Shown here one piece after another: positions 1 through 6,171 of a stretch of 6,793 nt of DNA (its first letter is position 1; the number at the start of each line of letters is the position of its first letter). Both the position numbers and the translations under genes were made by a program. Origin of the DNA: GCA-2725625 sp964574215 (GTDB taxonomy: Bacteria; Pseudomonadota; Alphaproteobacteria; Rhodospirillales; UBA2165); contig CAZNLR010000070.1 in the NCBI GenBank assembly GCA_964574215.1, positions 1 through 6,793 on the forward strand, given 5' to 3'. The notes below the pieces were generated by a model. It searched no databases. It saw only the letters and a program-made list of their open reading frames with translations, and was not told where the DNA came from.

Positions 1-39
1 CCCCGCAATCAACATGGCAGGATTCTATCACAGATTGCG

Positions 40-78
40 TTTTGACACAGCCTGGGTCAAAAACGGACTCTTTTGACC
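40..78. repeat. Nested inverted TTTTGAC repeats
   Basis: Three copies of one heptamer lie within 39 bases: TTTTGAC at 40-46, its complement GTCAAAA at 56-62, and TTTTGACC at 71-78. The middle copy can pair with either neighbour. It forms a 7-bp stem with the left copy (9-base loop) and an 8-bp stem, GGTCAAAA/TTTTGACC, with the right copy (8-base loop). This layout would suit an operator pair, competing hairpins or the subterminal region of an insertion sequence. No gene reads into it within the window, so its role is unknown. The rest of 1-106 holds nothing I can support as coding. Confidence 0.5.
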
Positions 79-106
79 AATCTGGATAATGTCCGCTTTC
101 GGGAGT

Positions 107-322
107 ATTCTGTTGCAAAACTCGAAATTGGTGACGATCAATAATTCCTCCAAAAGCCAACTTCGCCAAGAATGGCATCTAAATTGCCTTTGTACGTTAC
201 ACAGAACTTCGCTCAGCGAAATATCAATCTGACGGCTGTCCCCCCGACTAAATTTTAGAACTGCCCGTCCATGCTGCGGAAATTTTTAAATCAACTGCAA
301 AATGAGAGTTTTGCAACAGAAT
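107..322. mobile_element. MITE-like element or IS remnant with 17-bp perfect terminal inverted repeats
   Basis: The 17-mer at 107-123 (ATTCTGTTGCAAAACTC) is repeated as its exact reverse complement at 306-322. Together they bound a 216-bp segment with no open reading frame of note. The core TTCTGTTGCAAA resembles the ends of IS6/IS26-family insertion sequences, which usually read GG..CTGTTGCAAA. That comparison is from memory of the family, not a search. The outer GG is missing on the left. Flanking octamers at 99-106 (TCGGGAGT) and 323-330 (TGGGGGGT) agree at 6 of 8 positions, which could be a decayed 8-bp target duplication, the size IS6 elements make, or chance in a G-rich flank. With no transposase, it is best read as a non-autonomous derivative or deletion remnant. 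A small hairpin (TTCGC at 208-212, GCGAA at 216-220) lies inside. Confidence 0.5.
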
Positions 323-341
323 TGGGGGGTGGTCGCCGCGT

Positions 342-380
342 CACTCCTGAATTAGGAAAGCACTTTAGGGAGTGCTGGAG
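342..380 (+). promoter_or_regulatory. Leader with Shine-Dalgarno inside alternative hairpins
   Basis: The likely Shine-Dalgarno for the 381 gene is AGGGAG at 367-372, eight bases before ATG 381. It sits in the loop and stem of a 6-bp hairpin, AGCACT (359-364) with AGTGCT (371-376). A second, mutually exclusive pairing is CACTCC (342-347) with GGAGTG (369-374), which would also cover the Shine-Dalgarno. Such overlap could modulate translation, but stems this short also arise by chance. I could not pick out a convincing -35/-10 promoter between 323 and 366. Confidence 0.3.
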
Positions 381-1181
381 ATGGTAAATCAGAAATCAAT
401 AGTCCCGAAAGGCTTCGTCGTATTAGCAGACGAATTTCCGAAACTCGTTCTTGCCCTCGCCATAAAATATGTTGGATCTTCGTGGCCAAATATTTCTAAG
501 AGCACAGAGAATAAATTGGCTACTTTTATTCGTAACAATATTCTTTTTGAATGGGAGAAAAATAAAACTTTTGACGATGGATTAAGTTCGATCTATGACA
601 AAAAGCCTAAACCTGAGTTACCCAAAGCCACTCCCAAAATAATTGAATTAATTAATTTAATTGAAGCGGATGGAAAATCTATTTCGCAGATTAAATCCGA
701 TTTATTTCAACTCATTGAACACGGAAAACTAGACGTATTTGCTTTAAATCAAAATGGCCATGCTCGACGTTTCTCGCCAGTATTGTACCACCTTTTGATT
801 GCAGATCGCCTATATGAATTTCCAGAAGAAGGCGTTCACCGATTAGTCTTAGTCAGAAAACGAGATATTGATGCAATTGTAGGAAGTACTTTATCCGCGA
901 CGCCAACGAATAAAGAGGGTCCTTCGCCGAAAACATCTGTCAATGCAACGCAAAGTTCTCAACCAAGTCTAGGTCGAAAACCTAAATCGGAAACAAAATA
1001 TTCTGAGATCTTCGCAAAGTTTGAAGAAGAATATAAAAACAATCTAAAATTTCATCATGGGGAACAGGCTCAAATAGGTCGCGAAATTGCTGACGGTGTT
1101 GGTTACCAACCGGAAACAATCAGTAAAATATTGCGCCCCACCTATCTCGAATTAAAAAGAAAGAATAATTCCCAGCATTAA
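381..1181 (+). CDS. Unrecognised AT-rich accessory protein, 266 residues
   Basis: I do not recognise a named family. ATG 381 is preferred over the in-frame GTG at 372 because AGGGAG at 367-372 is correctly spaced for it. There is no signal peptide and no clear membrane segment, so the protein is probably cytoplasmic. Three parts are visible: an N-terminal helical region (1-75); a middle domain (about 84-166) of alternating helices ending in the strand-like RLVLVRKRDIDAI; and, after a Ser/Thr/Pro-rich linker (about 168-198), a basic C-terminal helical piece (199-262) starting with GRKPKSE. Within that piece, residues 231-251 (IGREIADG, then QPETISKIL) look like a helix-turn-helix. This hints at DNA binding but is only inferred. 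Codon use is strongly AT-rich, unlike the genes downstream of 1,540. The next gene starts two bases after its stop codon, so the two are probably co-transcribed. Confidence 0.7.
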   Translation: MVNQKSIVPKGFVVLADEFPKLVLALAIKYVGSSWPNISKSTENKLATFIRNNILFEWEKNKTFDDGLSSIYDKKPKPELPKATPKIIELINLIEADGKSISQIKSDLFQLIEHGKLDVFALNQNGHARRFSPVLYHLLIADRLYEFPEEGVHRLVLVRKRDIDAIVGSTLSATPTNKEGPSPKTSVNATQSSQPSLGRKPKSETKYSEIFAKFEEEYKNNLKFHHGEQAQIGREIADGVGYQPETISKILRPTYLELKRKNNSQH

Positions 1182-1183
1182 AT

Positions 1184-1465
1184 ATGCCCATCCGGGATTT
1201 ATCCGGAATGCTTTCCTTTTTCTATCCCTCTATCAACCAGCGACACCCAAACAACACAGATAAACATCACAATGGAACAATTCCGAATTTTAAAAAAAAA
1301 TTATTGGTAGATTCTAAGACTATTGAACGTGCCAGAAAAATTGCACCAGGTTACGATTTATATATGATCGAAAATGAATGGATTATCTGGAACAAAGAAA
1401 AAGGCATCGATTCGCCACGCTGCCAGCGATCCCATATCTCAGCCTTCTGTTCACTCGTAAAATAA
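1184..1465 (+). CDS. Small protein resembling the C-terminal tail of a plasmid replication initiator
   Basis: This 93-residue frame starts two bases after the preceding stop. No good Shine-Dalgarno is visible, so it may depend on translational coupling, start at the in-frame ATG 1208, or be a decayed remnant. Residues 1-35 are low in recognisable structure. Residues 40-93 contain TIERARKIAPGYDLYMIENEW, tryptophans at 66 and 69, and a final SP...AFCSLVK. From memory, this order (ARxxAPGxDxYxLExEWxxW, then SPxxAFxxFVK) matches the conserved tail of alphaproteobacterial plasmid replication initiators of the RepA type. If that is right, the catalytic and DNA-binding body of the initiator is absent, and the gene is either a stand-alone tail module or a truncated fragment. 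Like its upstream neighbour it is AT-rich. The frame is open and may be expressed, but its function is not established. Confidence 0.5.
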   Translation: MPIRDLSGMLSFFYPSINQRHPNNTDKHHNGTIPNFKKKLLVDSKTIERARKIAPGYDLYMIENEWIIWNKEKGIDSPRCQRSHISAFCSLVK

Positions 1466-1541
1466 ATCCGACGTCTTCGCATCATCTAAACACTCCATCT
1501 TTCCGATTAAGATAAAGTGTTGCGTCCATCTATTGAGATCC
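1466..1541. other. Junction between AT-rich accessory DNA and the truncated molybdoenzyme gene
   Basis: After the stop at 1465 the molybdoenzyme frame is open from 1461. Its translation up to 1532 is unrelated, lysine-, serine- and cysteine-rich sequence with no family resemblance. Recognisable molybdoenzyme sequence starts at Cys-Pro-Arg (1542-1550), and base composition turns GC-rich at the same place. No terminator, tRNA end or obvious inverted repeat marks the join. The matching other end of the accessory segment is not in the window, so a target duplication cannot be tested here. Confidence 0.6.
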
Positions 1542-3632
1542 TGCCCGCGCGTGCTGGCGTTGACCCAATATATGTACCACGAGGACCGCATTACCCGGCC
1601 GCTGAAACGGATCGGTGAACGGGGCGAAGGCAAGTTTCAACCCATAACCTGGGAGGAAGCTTTCAATATTTGCGAAGCACAGCTGTATGAAATCCGGGAA
1701 CGGCACGGCGCCGAATCGGTCCTGTTCTGTCAAGGCACCGGCCGCGATATCGGCGGCCCACTGTCGTTCCTCGCCTACAGTTACGGCAGTCCCAACTGGA
1801 CGCAGCTCGGCCTGTCAGGTCATTCCTGTTACACCCCCCGGCTGGGCGCCATGAAAGCGGTGATGGGGGACAATGCCGTGGTCGACTGCGCTCAGTTCAG
1901 CGTTGATCGCTACGACGACCCGGACTGGCAGGCGCCCGAAGTGATCCTGGTCTGGGGGCAAAATCCGCCCGCCACCTGCCCGGACGCCTTTTACGGCCAC
2001 TGGATTGTCGACTGTATGCAGGCGGGTTCGAAGATTGTTTCCATCGATCCCCGCTCGACTTGGATGTCGAGCCGTTCCAAGCAACATTTGCAAATACGCC
2101 CCGGTACCGATGGCGCCCTGGCCCTCGGCATGTTGAACGTGATCATCGCAGAGGATCTTTACGACCATGAGTTTGTCGATAAATGGGTGGCGGGATTTGA
2201 GGAGTTGCAGGAACGGGCGGCGGCCTATCCGGTCGACAAGGTCGCCCAGATCACGCATCTACCGGCGGAAGAGATCGTCGCGGCGGCGCGTCTGTTCGCC
2301 AAAGCGGACCGGGCGGCCATTCAATGGGGCGTCTCCATCGATATGTGCCCGGACGCCACCGCCGTTGCCCACGCCATTATTGCGCTTTGGACCATCACCG
2401 GCAATATCGATATCCCAGGCGGCCAGGTGATCGCCCGGCCGTCACATGGCGTTATCACCTACCCCTACAAATCGGAAGATCTGATCGAACTTTATGGCTC
2501 TGATTTGGTCAGGGACCTGCAGGAAAAACGGATCGGCGCCGACACATATAAGATGTTCAAGGAGTTCCGGGGCTTCGCCCATCCCGATATGGCCATCGAA
2601 CAGGTGGTGACCGGCGACCCCTACCCGATCAAGGGGGCCTGGATTCAGACAGCCAACATCATCGGCGGCCAGTCCTTCAATTCCCGCTATCATTACGATG
2701 CTCTTAAAAAGCTGGATTTCGTCGCCGTCGTCGATCTTTTCCATAATCCTACCAGCATGGCCCTAGCCGATATTGTCCTGCCGGCAGCCACGTTCCCGGA
2801 GAAGGACAGCATCCGGTCTTGGTGGGCGCCCATGGAAATTATGAAAAAGCGGGTTCAGGTTGGTGACTGTAAGTCCGACTGGGAGATCAATTTCGAATTG
2901 GCCAAACGTTTCAACCCGGACGGTCTTAAGAAATATAAAATTCTGGAGGATTTGTTCGACGAACGGTTGGCGGCGGGCGGCACGACCTTCGCCGAGATGG
3001 AACAAAAAGGCGGCTGGGAAATGCCGCCCGAGGGGCCGGGCAAACCCTATCGGCGTCACGAACGCGGCATCCTGCGCGACGACGGCAAGCCCGGCTTCAA
3101 TACCGAATCCGGCAAGGTGGAGCTCTACAGTAATACGTATGAAAGCTGGGATTTGGACCCGCTGCCCTTTTATACCGAGCCACCGCAAAGCCCCGTCTCG
3201 ACCCCCGATCTGTTCGAGAAATATCCTCTCATTCTCATCACCGGCGCCCGGACCAGTCTCTTTTTCCACTCGGAGCACCGGCAAATTCCCTGGCTCAGGG
3301 AAAAAGAACCCGACCCGTACGTGGAAGTTCATCCCGACACGGCGGAAAAATTCGGGGTTTATGATGGAGAATGGATCTATATCCGGAACGAACAGGGCAA
3401 GGTGAAACGCAAAGTGGCCCTGACCCTGGAAGTAAAACCGGAGCACATTCACACCTTGCACGGCTGGTGGAAACCGGAAGAGGAAGGCGCGGAGCCCCAT
3501 TTGTTTGGCGTCTGGGACTATCAGGTCAATCAACTGGTTCCCGGGCCCCAAGCCAGCCGGTCCGGTTACGGCGGCGGTCAATACCGGACCACCTTGGTGA
3601 CCTTGGTGAAAATACCGGATGCGGAGCGCTGA
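1533..3632 (+). CDS. Molybdopterin oxidoreductase (DMSO reductase family), N-terminally truncated
   Basis: This is a large-subunit enzyme holding a bis-pterin-guanine-dinucleotide Mo or W cofactor. Family motifs run in order: YHEDRITRPLKR with GERGEGKF and ITWEEAF (15-44, counting from TTG 1533), GSPNW and GHSCYTPR (85-103), PEVILVWGQNP (135-145), KIVSIDPR (167-174), TGNIDIPGG (289-297), ADIVLPAATFPEKDS (412-426), and a C-terminal cofactor-binding domain from about 565 (LITGARTS, VEVHPDTAEKFGVYDGEW, HGWWKPE). Cys99 in GHSCYTPR is the likely metal ligand. The N-terminal Cys-rich [4Fe-4S] domain, normally about 50-70 residues, is absent. TTG 1533 and ATG 1572 both lack a Shine-Dalgarno, so this copy is probably not functional unless it is rescued upstream. 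Whether the intact protein had a Tat signal cannot be seen. The C-terminal half recalls acetylene hydratase, thiosulfate reductase and gut catechol dehydroxylase relatives, so the substrate is undetermined. The Fe-S subunit gene follows after one base. Confidence 0.85.
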   Translation: MRSCPRVLALTQYMYHEDRITRPLKRIGERGEGKFQPITWEEAFNICEAQLYEIRERHGAESVLFCQGTGRDIGGPLSFLAYSYGSPNWTQLGLSGHSCYTPRLGAMKAVMGDNAVVDCAQFSVDRYDDPDWQAPEVILVWGQNPPATCPDAFYGHWIVDCMQAGSKIVSIDPRSTWMSSRSKQHLQIRPGTDGALALGMLNVIIAEDLYDHEFVDKWVAGFEELQERAAAYPVDKVAQITHLPAEEIVAAARLFAKADRAAIQWGVSIDMCPDATAVAHAIIALWTITGNIDIPGGQVIARPSHGVITYPYKSEDLIELYGSDLVRDLQEKRIGADTYKMFKEFRGFAHPDMAIEQVVTGDPYPIKGAWIQTANIIGGQSFNSRYHYDALKKLDFVAVVDLFHNPTSMALADIVLPAATFPEKDSIRSWWAPMEIMKKRVQVGDCKSDWEINFELAKRFNPDGLKKYKILEDLFDERLAAGGTTFAEMEQKGGWEMPPEGPGKPYRRHERGILRDDGKPGFNTESGKVELYSNTYESWDLDPLPFYTEPPQSPVSTPDLFEKYPLILITGARTSLFFHSEHRQIPWLREKEPDPYVEVHPDTAEKFGVYDGEWIYIRNEQGKVKRKVALTLEVKPEHIHTLHGWWKPEEEGAEPHLFGVWDYQVNQLVPGPQASRSGYGGGQYRTTLVTLVKIPDAER

Positions 3633-3633
3633 T

Positions 3634-3975
3634 ATGGCCCGTTACGGATTGCTCATCAATTACGATTATTGCACCGGCTGTCATACGTGCGAGGTCGCCT
3701 GCCAACAGGAACACGGCCATCCCGCCGGCACCACCGGCATCGAAGTGACCAAACACGTCTATCGCGTGGGCGACAAGGTGAAGATTGATTTCATTCCCTA
3801 TCCGACCGACTATTGTGATCTGTGCATGATCAGATGCGCCCGGGGGGAAAAGCCATCTTGCGTCAAACATTGTCAGTCGCGCTGCATGAAGTTCGGACCG
3901 ATGGAAGAATTGGCCGACATCGCCCGCGATATGTCACGGGTCGTGCAATATACCCACCGGCCGAAAAAAATTTGA
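3634..3975 (+). CDS. Small 4Fe-4S dicluster ferredoxin-like subunit of the molybdoenzyme
   Basis: This is a 113-residue electron-transfer subunit. ATG 3634 is chosen because CGGAG at 3622-3626 sits seven bases upstream and the protein then opens with MARYGLLINYDYC, as family members usually do. The in-frame ATG at 3619 would overlap the previous gene. The first motif is C13-x2-C16-x2-C19-x3-C23. The second is C61-x2-C64-x11-C76-x3-C80 and ends in KFG. These eight cysteines fit two [4Fe-4S] clusters. Extra cysteines C68 and C84 are unusual: C84 lies where relatives typically have the residues after Cys-Pro. NrfC/DmsB-type partners are usually near 200 residues with four clusters, so this is a minimal version. 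There is no signal peptide and no adjacent membrane-anchor gene, which suggests a soluble cytoplasmic complex. It probably carries electrons to or from the molybdoenzyme encoded just upstream. Confidence 0.85.
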   Translation: MARYGLLINYDYCTGCHTCEVACQQEHGHPAGTTGIEVTKHVYRVGDKVKIDFIPYPTDYCDLCMIRCARGEKPSCVKHCQSRCMKFGPMEELADIARDMSRVVQYTHRPKKI

Positions 3976-4033
3976 ACAATCAACCGGGTCATATTCACTC
4001 GGAAAAATAACGTAGATTTTTAAGGAGATTAAA

Positions 4034-5284
4034 ATGGTTTTGGAAATGGATATGAGCCAGTACACCGAGGAGCAGCGGCTAATCTGGCAAACCACGCACG
4101 ATTTGATGGACGATGTCGTCATTCCCTGGGTTAAACAAAATGTGGACCGGGAATGGGAGATGGACCCGAAGCGCCGCTTGCCCATTGAGATGCTTGAGGC
4201 GCTCGATGAAGTCGGACTTCGAACCATCGGTATTCCCGAGGAATATGGTGGCACGATCTTGGAGCCTGGGACCGAAGCCCAGACATTTGCCTTGATTATG
4301 TATGAACTCGGCCGCGCCGATCTGGGACTGGCGGACATGGTCGGTATCGGCTGGAAGCTTTGCACCTATTACCGTTGGTATATGGACGAGGAATTGCAGA
4401 AACATTGGTTCCCCAAGATTGTCGCCGATCCGACCTTTTTGCTGGCCCAGGCGGTGACTGAGCCCCAAGGAACATCCGACCGCTGGCTACCCTATAATGT
4501 ACCGGAATCGCAGTTGAAAACCACGGCGGTCAAGGATGGCGACGAATGGATAATCAACGGCTACAAACAGTTCATCACCAACGGCTATGACGCCCAGCTG
4601 TTCAATGTCTACGCCCAGACCAATTTCGACATTACGCTGTGGGAAGGCACCAGTTGTTTCCTGGTGCCGGTCGAAACGCCGGGCGTTTCGGTGGCGCGTT
4701 GCAATGAGACCTTGGGCGGGCGATTTATGAACAACGCCGAAATCCGCTTCGAGAATGTCCGGGTGCCGGACAATCACCTGCTGTTGCGGGAAGGGGCGCT
4801 GGGCAAAGCCGACGAGGTTTACTACCGGCCCGGCAAGGTCATGCTGGCGGCTAAGAATTTGGGCATTGGTATGGCCGCCTTCCACGATACGGTGGATTGG
4901 TGTCACGACCGCGTCCAGGGAGGTGTGCCGTTGATTGAACACCAGGCCGTCGCCGTCCGTTTGGCGGATATGGCGACACGGCTTGAGGCCGTGCGGTCGT
5001 TTACCTTTCGAGTCGCCAAGGAAATCGATGATGAAATACCCGGCGATCACGAGCGTGCCATCATGCTCAAATCCTTTGCCGCCGATCAGGTTATCGAAGT
5101 CTGCCGCCAGTCCATCGAACTTTTCGGAGGATCCGGCACGATCCTGGAACTGCCGATCCAAAAATATTTGCGCGACGCTTTCATGTTCCCGCACATGGAC
5201 GGCGCCACGGATATCTGTTCTTTCCGCATCATCAAAGCCCTGTTCCCCGATACAGCGGGAACCTATGCCAAGGATCGTGATTAA
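4034..5284 (+). CDS. Acyl-CoA dehydrogenase family flavoprotein with Asp at the catalytic-base position
   Basis: This 416-residue enzyme has a normal length for an FAD-dependent acyl-CoA dehydrogenase. Such enzymes form an alpha,beta double bond in an acyl-CoA and pass electrons to ETF. AAGGAG at 4022-4027, six bases upstream, supports ATG 4034. An N-terminal helical domain carries GIPEEYGG (67-73). A central beta domain has QAVTEPQGTSD (139-149) and WIINGYKQFITNG (172-184), which bind flavin and substrate. The C-terminal helical domain has LGIGMAAFHD (276-285), EHQAVAVRLADM (302-313) and LFGGSGT (363-369). In the segment that normally reads (Y)EGTxxI, with Glu as catalytic base (MCAD Glu376), this protein reads MDGATDI (388-394), so Asp389 replaces Glu. 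No alternative Glu is evident at the isovaleryl-CoA dehydrogenase position (around 265-270). It may still be active, as some Asp-using relatives act on cyclic acyl-CoAs, or it may have another role. The substrate is unknown. The gap of 58 bases from the Fe-S gene shows no terminator. Confidence 0.92.
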   Translation: MVLEMDMSQYTEEQRLIWQTTHDLMDDVVIPWVKQNVDREWEMDPKRRLPIEMLEALDEVGLRTIGIPEEYGGTILEPGTEAQTFALIMYELGRADLGLADMVGIGWKLCTYYRWYMDEELQKHWFPKIVADPTFLLAQAVTEPQGTSDRWLPYNVPESQLKTTAVKDGDEWIINGYKQFITNGYDAQLFNVYAQTNFDITLWEGTSCFLVPVETPGVSVARCNETLGGRFMNNAEIRFENVRVPDNHLLLREGALGKADEVYYRPGKVMLAAKNLGIGMAAFHDTVDWCHDRVQGGVPLIEHQAVAVRLADMATRLEAVRSFTFRVAKEIDDEIPGDHERAIMLKSFAADQVIEVCRQSIELFGGSGTILELPIQKYLRDAFMFPHMDGATDICSFRIIKALFPDTAGTYAKDRD

Positions 5285-5421
5285 AGGCGCGGCAAATCGA
5301 CATTCTCGCCCGAGAATCGGTGGCGGCAGTCCAACCGATATTAGATAGGTGAAACTGCCGTCACCGGCCCTGAATGGCGTCGGACAAGATATGAAGTTTT
5401 CTGTTATTTACTGGAGAAACC
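5285..5421. other. 137-bp intergenic region before etfB with two inverted repeats
   Basis: The spacer separates the acyl-CoA dehydrogenase from etfB. It contains a near-palindrome, ATTCTCG/CGAGAAT (5302-5308 and 5311-5317), and a 7-bp inverted repeat CGGCAGT/ACTGCCG (5324-5330 and 5354-5360, 23-base loop). Neither is followed by a run of T, so neither is a standard intrinsic terminator. The length allows a separate promoter for etfBA, but I could not identify -35/-10 boxes with confidence. The etfB Shine-Dalgarno, GGAG at 5413-5416, closes the region. Confidence 0.35.
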
Positions 5422-6171
5422 ATGAAAGTCTTCGTCACAGTTAAACAAGTCGTTGATTACAATGTAAAAATTAGGGTCAAAAGCGATCAAAGCGGCATTG
5501 AAACGGCCAATGTAAAAATGTCCATGAACCCTTTCGACGAAATTGCCGTTGAAGAAGGCATTCGTTTGCGGGAAGCCGGTACGGCAGAAGAATTGATTGC
5601 CGTCTCTATCGGTCCGAAAAAATGTTCGGAAACCATCCGCACTGCCTTGGCCATGGGTGCTGACCGCGGCTGCCACATCATCACCGACGATGAGGTGGAA
5701 CCCTTGGCGGTGGCGAAATTACTTGAAAAGCTGGTCGATCGTGAAACACCGGATTTGATTATCCTCGGCAAGCAGGCCATTGACGGTGATTGCAATCAAA
5801 CGGGCCAGAAGCTGGCGGCGTTGCTGAATTGGTCACAAGGCACTTTTGCGTCCGAGGTGAAGTTTGTCGCCGGAGGTGTTGAGGTAACCCGTGAAATTGA
5901 TGGTGGACTGGAAACCATCAGCCTGGTGATGCCGGCGGTGATCACGGCAGATCTACGCTTGAACGAACCGCGTTATGCTTCGCTGCCGAATATTATGAAA
6001 GCCAAGAAAAAACCGATTGATGAATTAACACCGGAAGAGCTTGGCGTCGATATTCGGCCACGTTTATCCACGCTCAAAGTTGTTGAACCTCCTTCCAGAC
6101 TGGCCGGCGTCATCGTCGAAGACGTTGCCGCACTGGTCGACAAACTTAAAAACGAAGCCAAGGTGATCTGA
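5422..6171 (+). CDS. etfB: Electron transfer flavoprotein beta subunit
   Basis: This is the complete 249-residue beta subunit of the ETF heterodimer. It binds AMP and, with EtfA, carries single electrons from acyl-CoA dehydrogenases to ETF:quinone oxidoreductase. GGAG at 5413-5416 is five bases before ATG 5422. Family landmarks are MKVFVTVKQVVDYNVKIRV at the start, SMNPFDEIAVEEG (34-46), TIRTALAMGADRG (71-83), LGKQAIDGDCNQTGQ (115-129), the beta-subunit signature VTREIDGGLETISL ... PAVIT (155-175), and LNEPRYASLPNIMKAKKK (180-197), which contacts partner dehydrogenases. It is strikingly close to human ETFB, including the C-terminal AGVIVEDVAALVDKLK. That marks it as the mitochondrial/alphaproteobacterial group, not the electron-bifurcating FixA/CarD type. 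Its stop codon overlaps the start of etfA by one base, so translation is probably coupled. It may be the cell's general ETF or a paralogue serving the dehydrogenase upstream. Confidence 0.96.
   Translation: MKVFVTVKQVVDYNVKIRVKSDQSGIETANVKMSMNPFDEIAVEEGIRLREAGTAEELIAVSIGPKKCSETIRTALAMGADRGCHIITDDEVEPLAVAKLLEKLVDRETPDLIILGKQAIDGDCNQTGQKLAALLNWSQGTFASEVKFVAGGVEVTREIDGGLETISLVMPAVITADLRLNEPRYASLPNIMKAKKKPIDELTPEELGVDIRPRLSTLKVVEPPSRLAGVIVEDVAALVDKLKNEAKVI

Noticed and set aside
1..15. Minus-strand ATG at position 15 reading off the left edge, with a TAGAAT-like -10 box upstream
   Set aside because: Only five codons lie in the window and the putative -35 spacing is poor, so no gene can be supported; it could be the start of a transposase beyond the edge.
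1..1465. CRISPR array, tRNA or riboswitch in the AT-rich region
   Set aside because: No regularly spaced direct repeats, cloverleaf or known aptamer pattern was found on either strand.
2763..3581. Long minus-strand open frame of 272 codons within the molybdoenzyme gene
   Set aside because: It is antisense to well-conserved coding sequence, has no recognisable motifs and reflects the GC-rich third codon positions of the real gene.
3591..3609. Short tandem CCTTGGTGA repeat near the end of the molybdoenzyme gene
   Set aside because: It encodes TLVTLV within a normal C-terminal strand and needs no explanation beyond coding.
4487..5194. Minus-strand open frame of 235 codons inside the acyl-CoA dehydrogenase gene
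   Set aside because: It is a shadow of a clearly conserved gene on the other strand, with no domain or ribosome binding site.
5302..5317. ATTCTCGCCCGAGAAT as a transcription terminator after the acyl-CoA dehydrogenase
   Set aside because: The stem is short, the loop is only two to four bases and no T-run follows.
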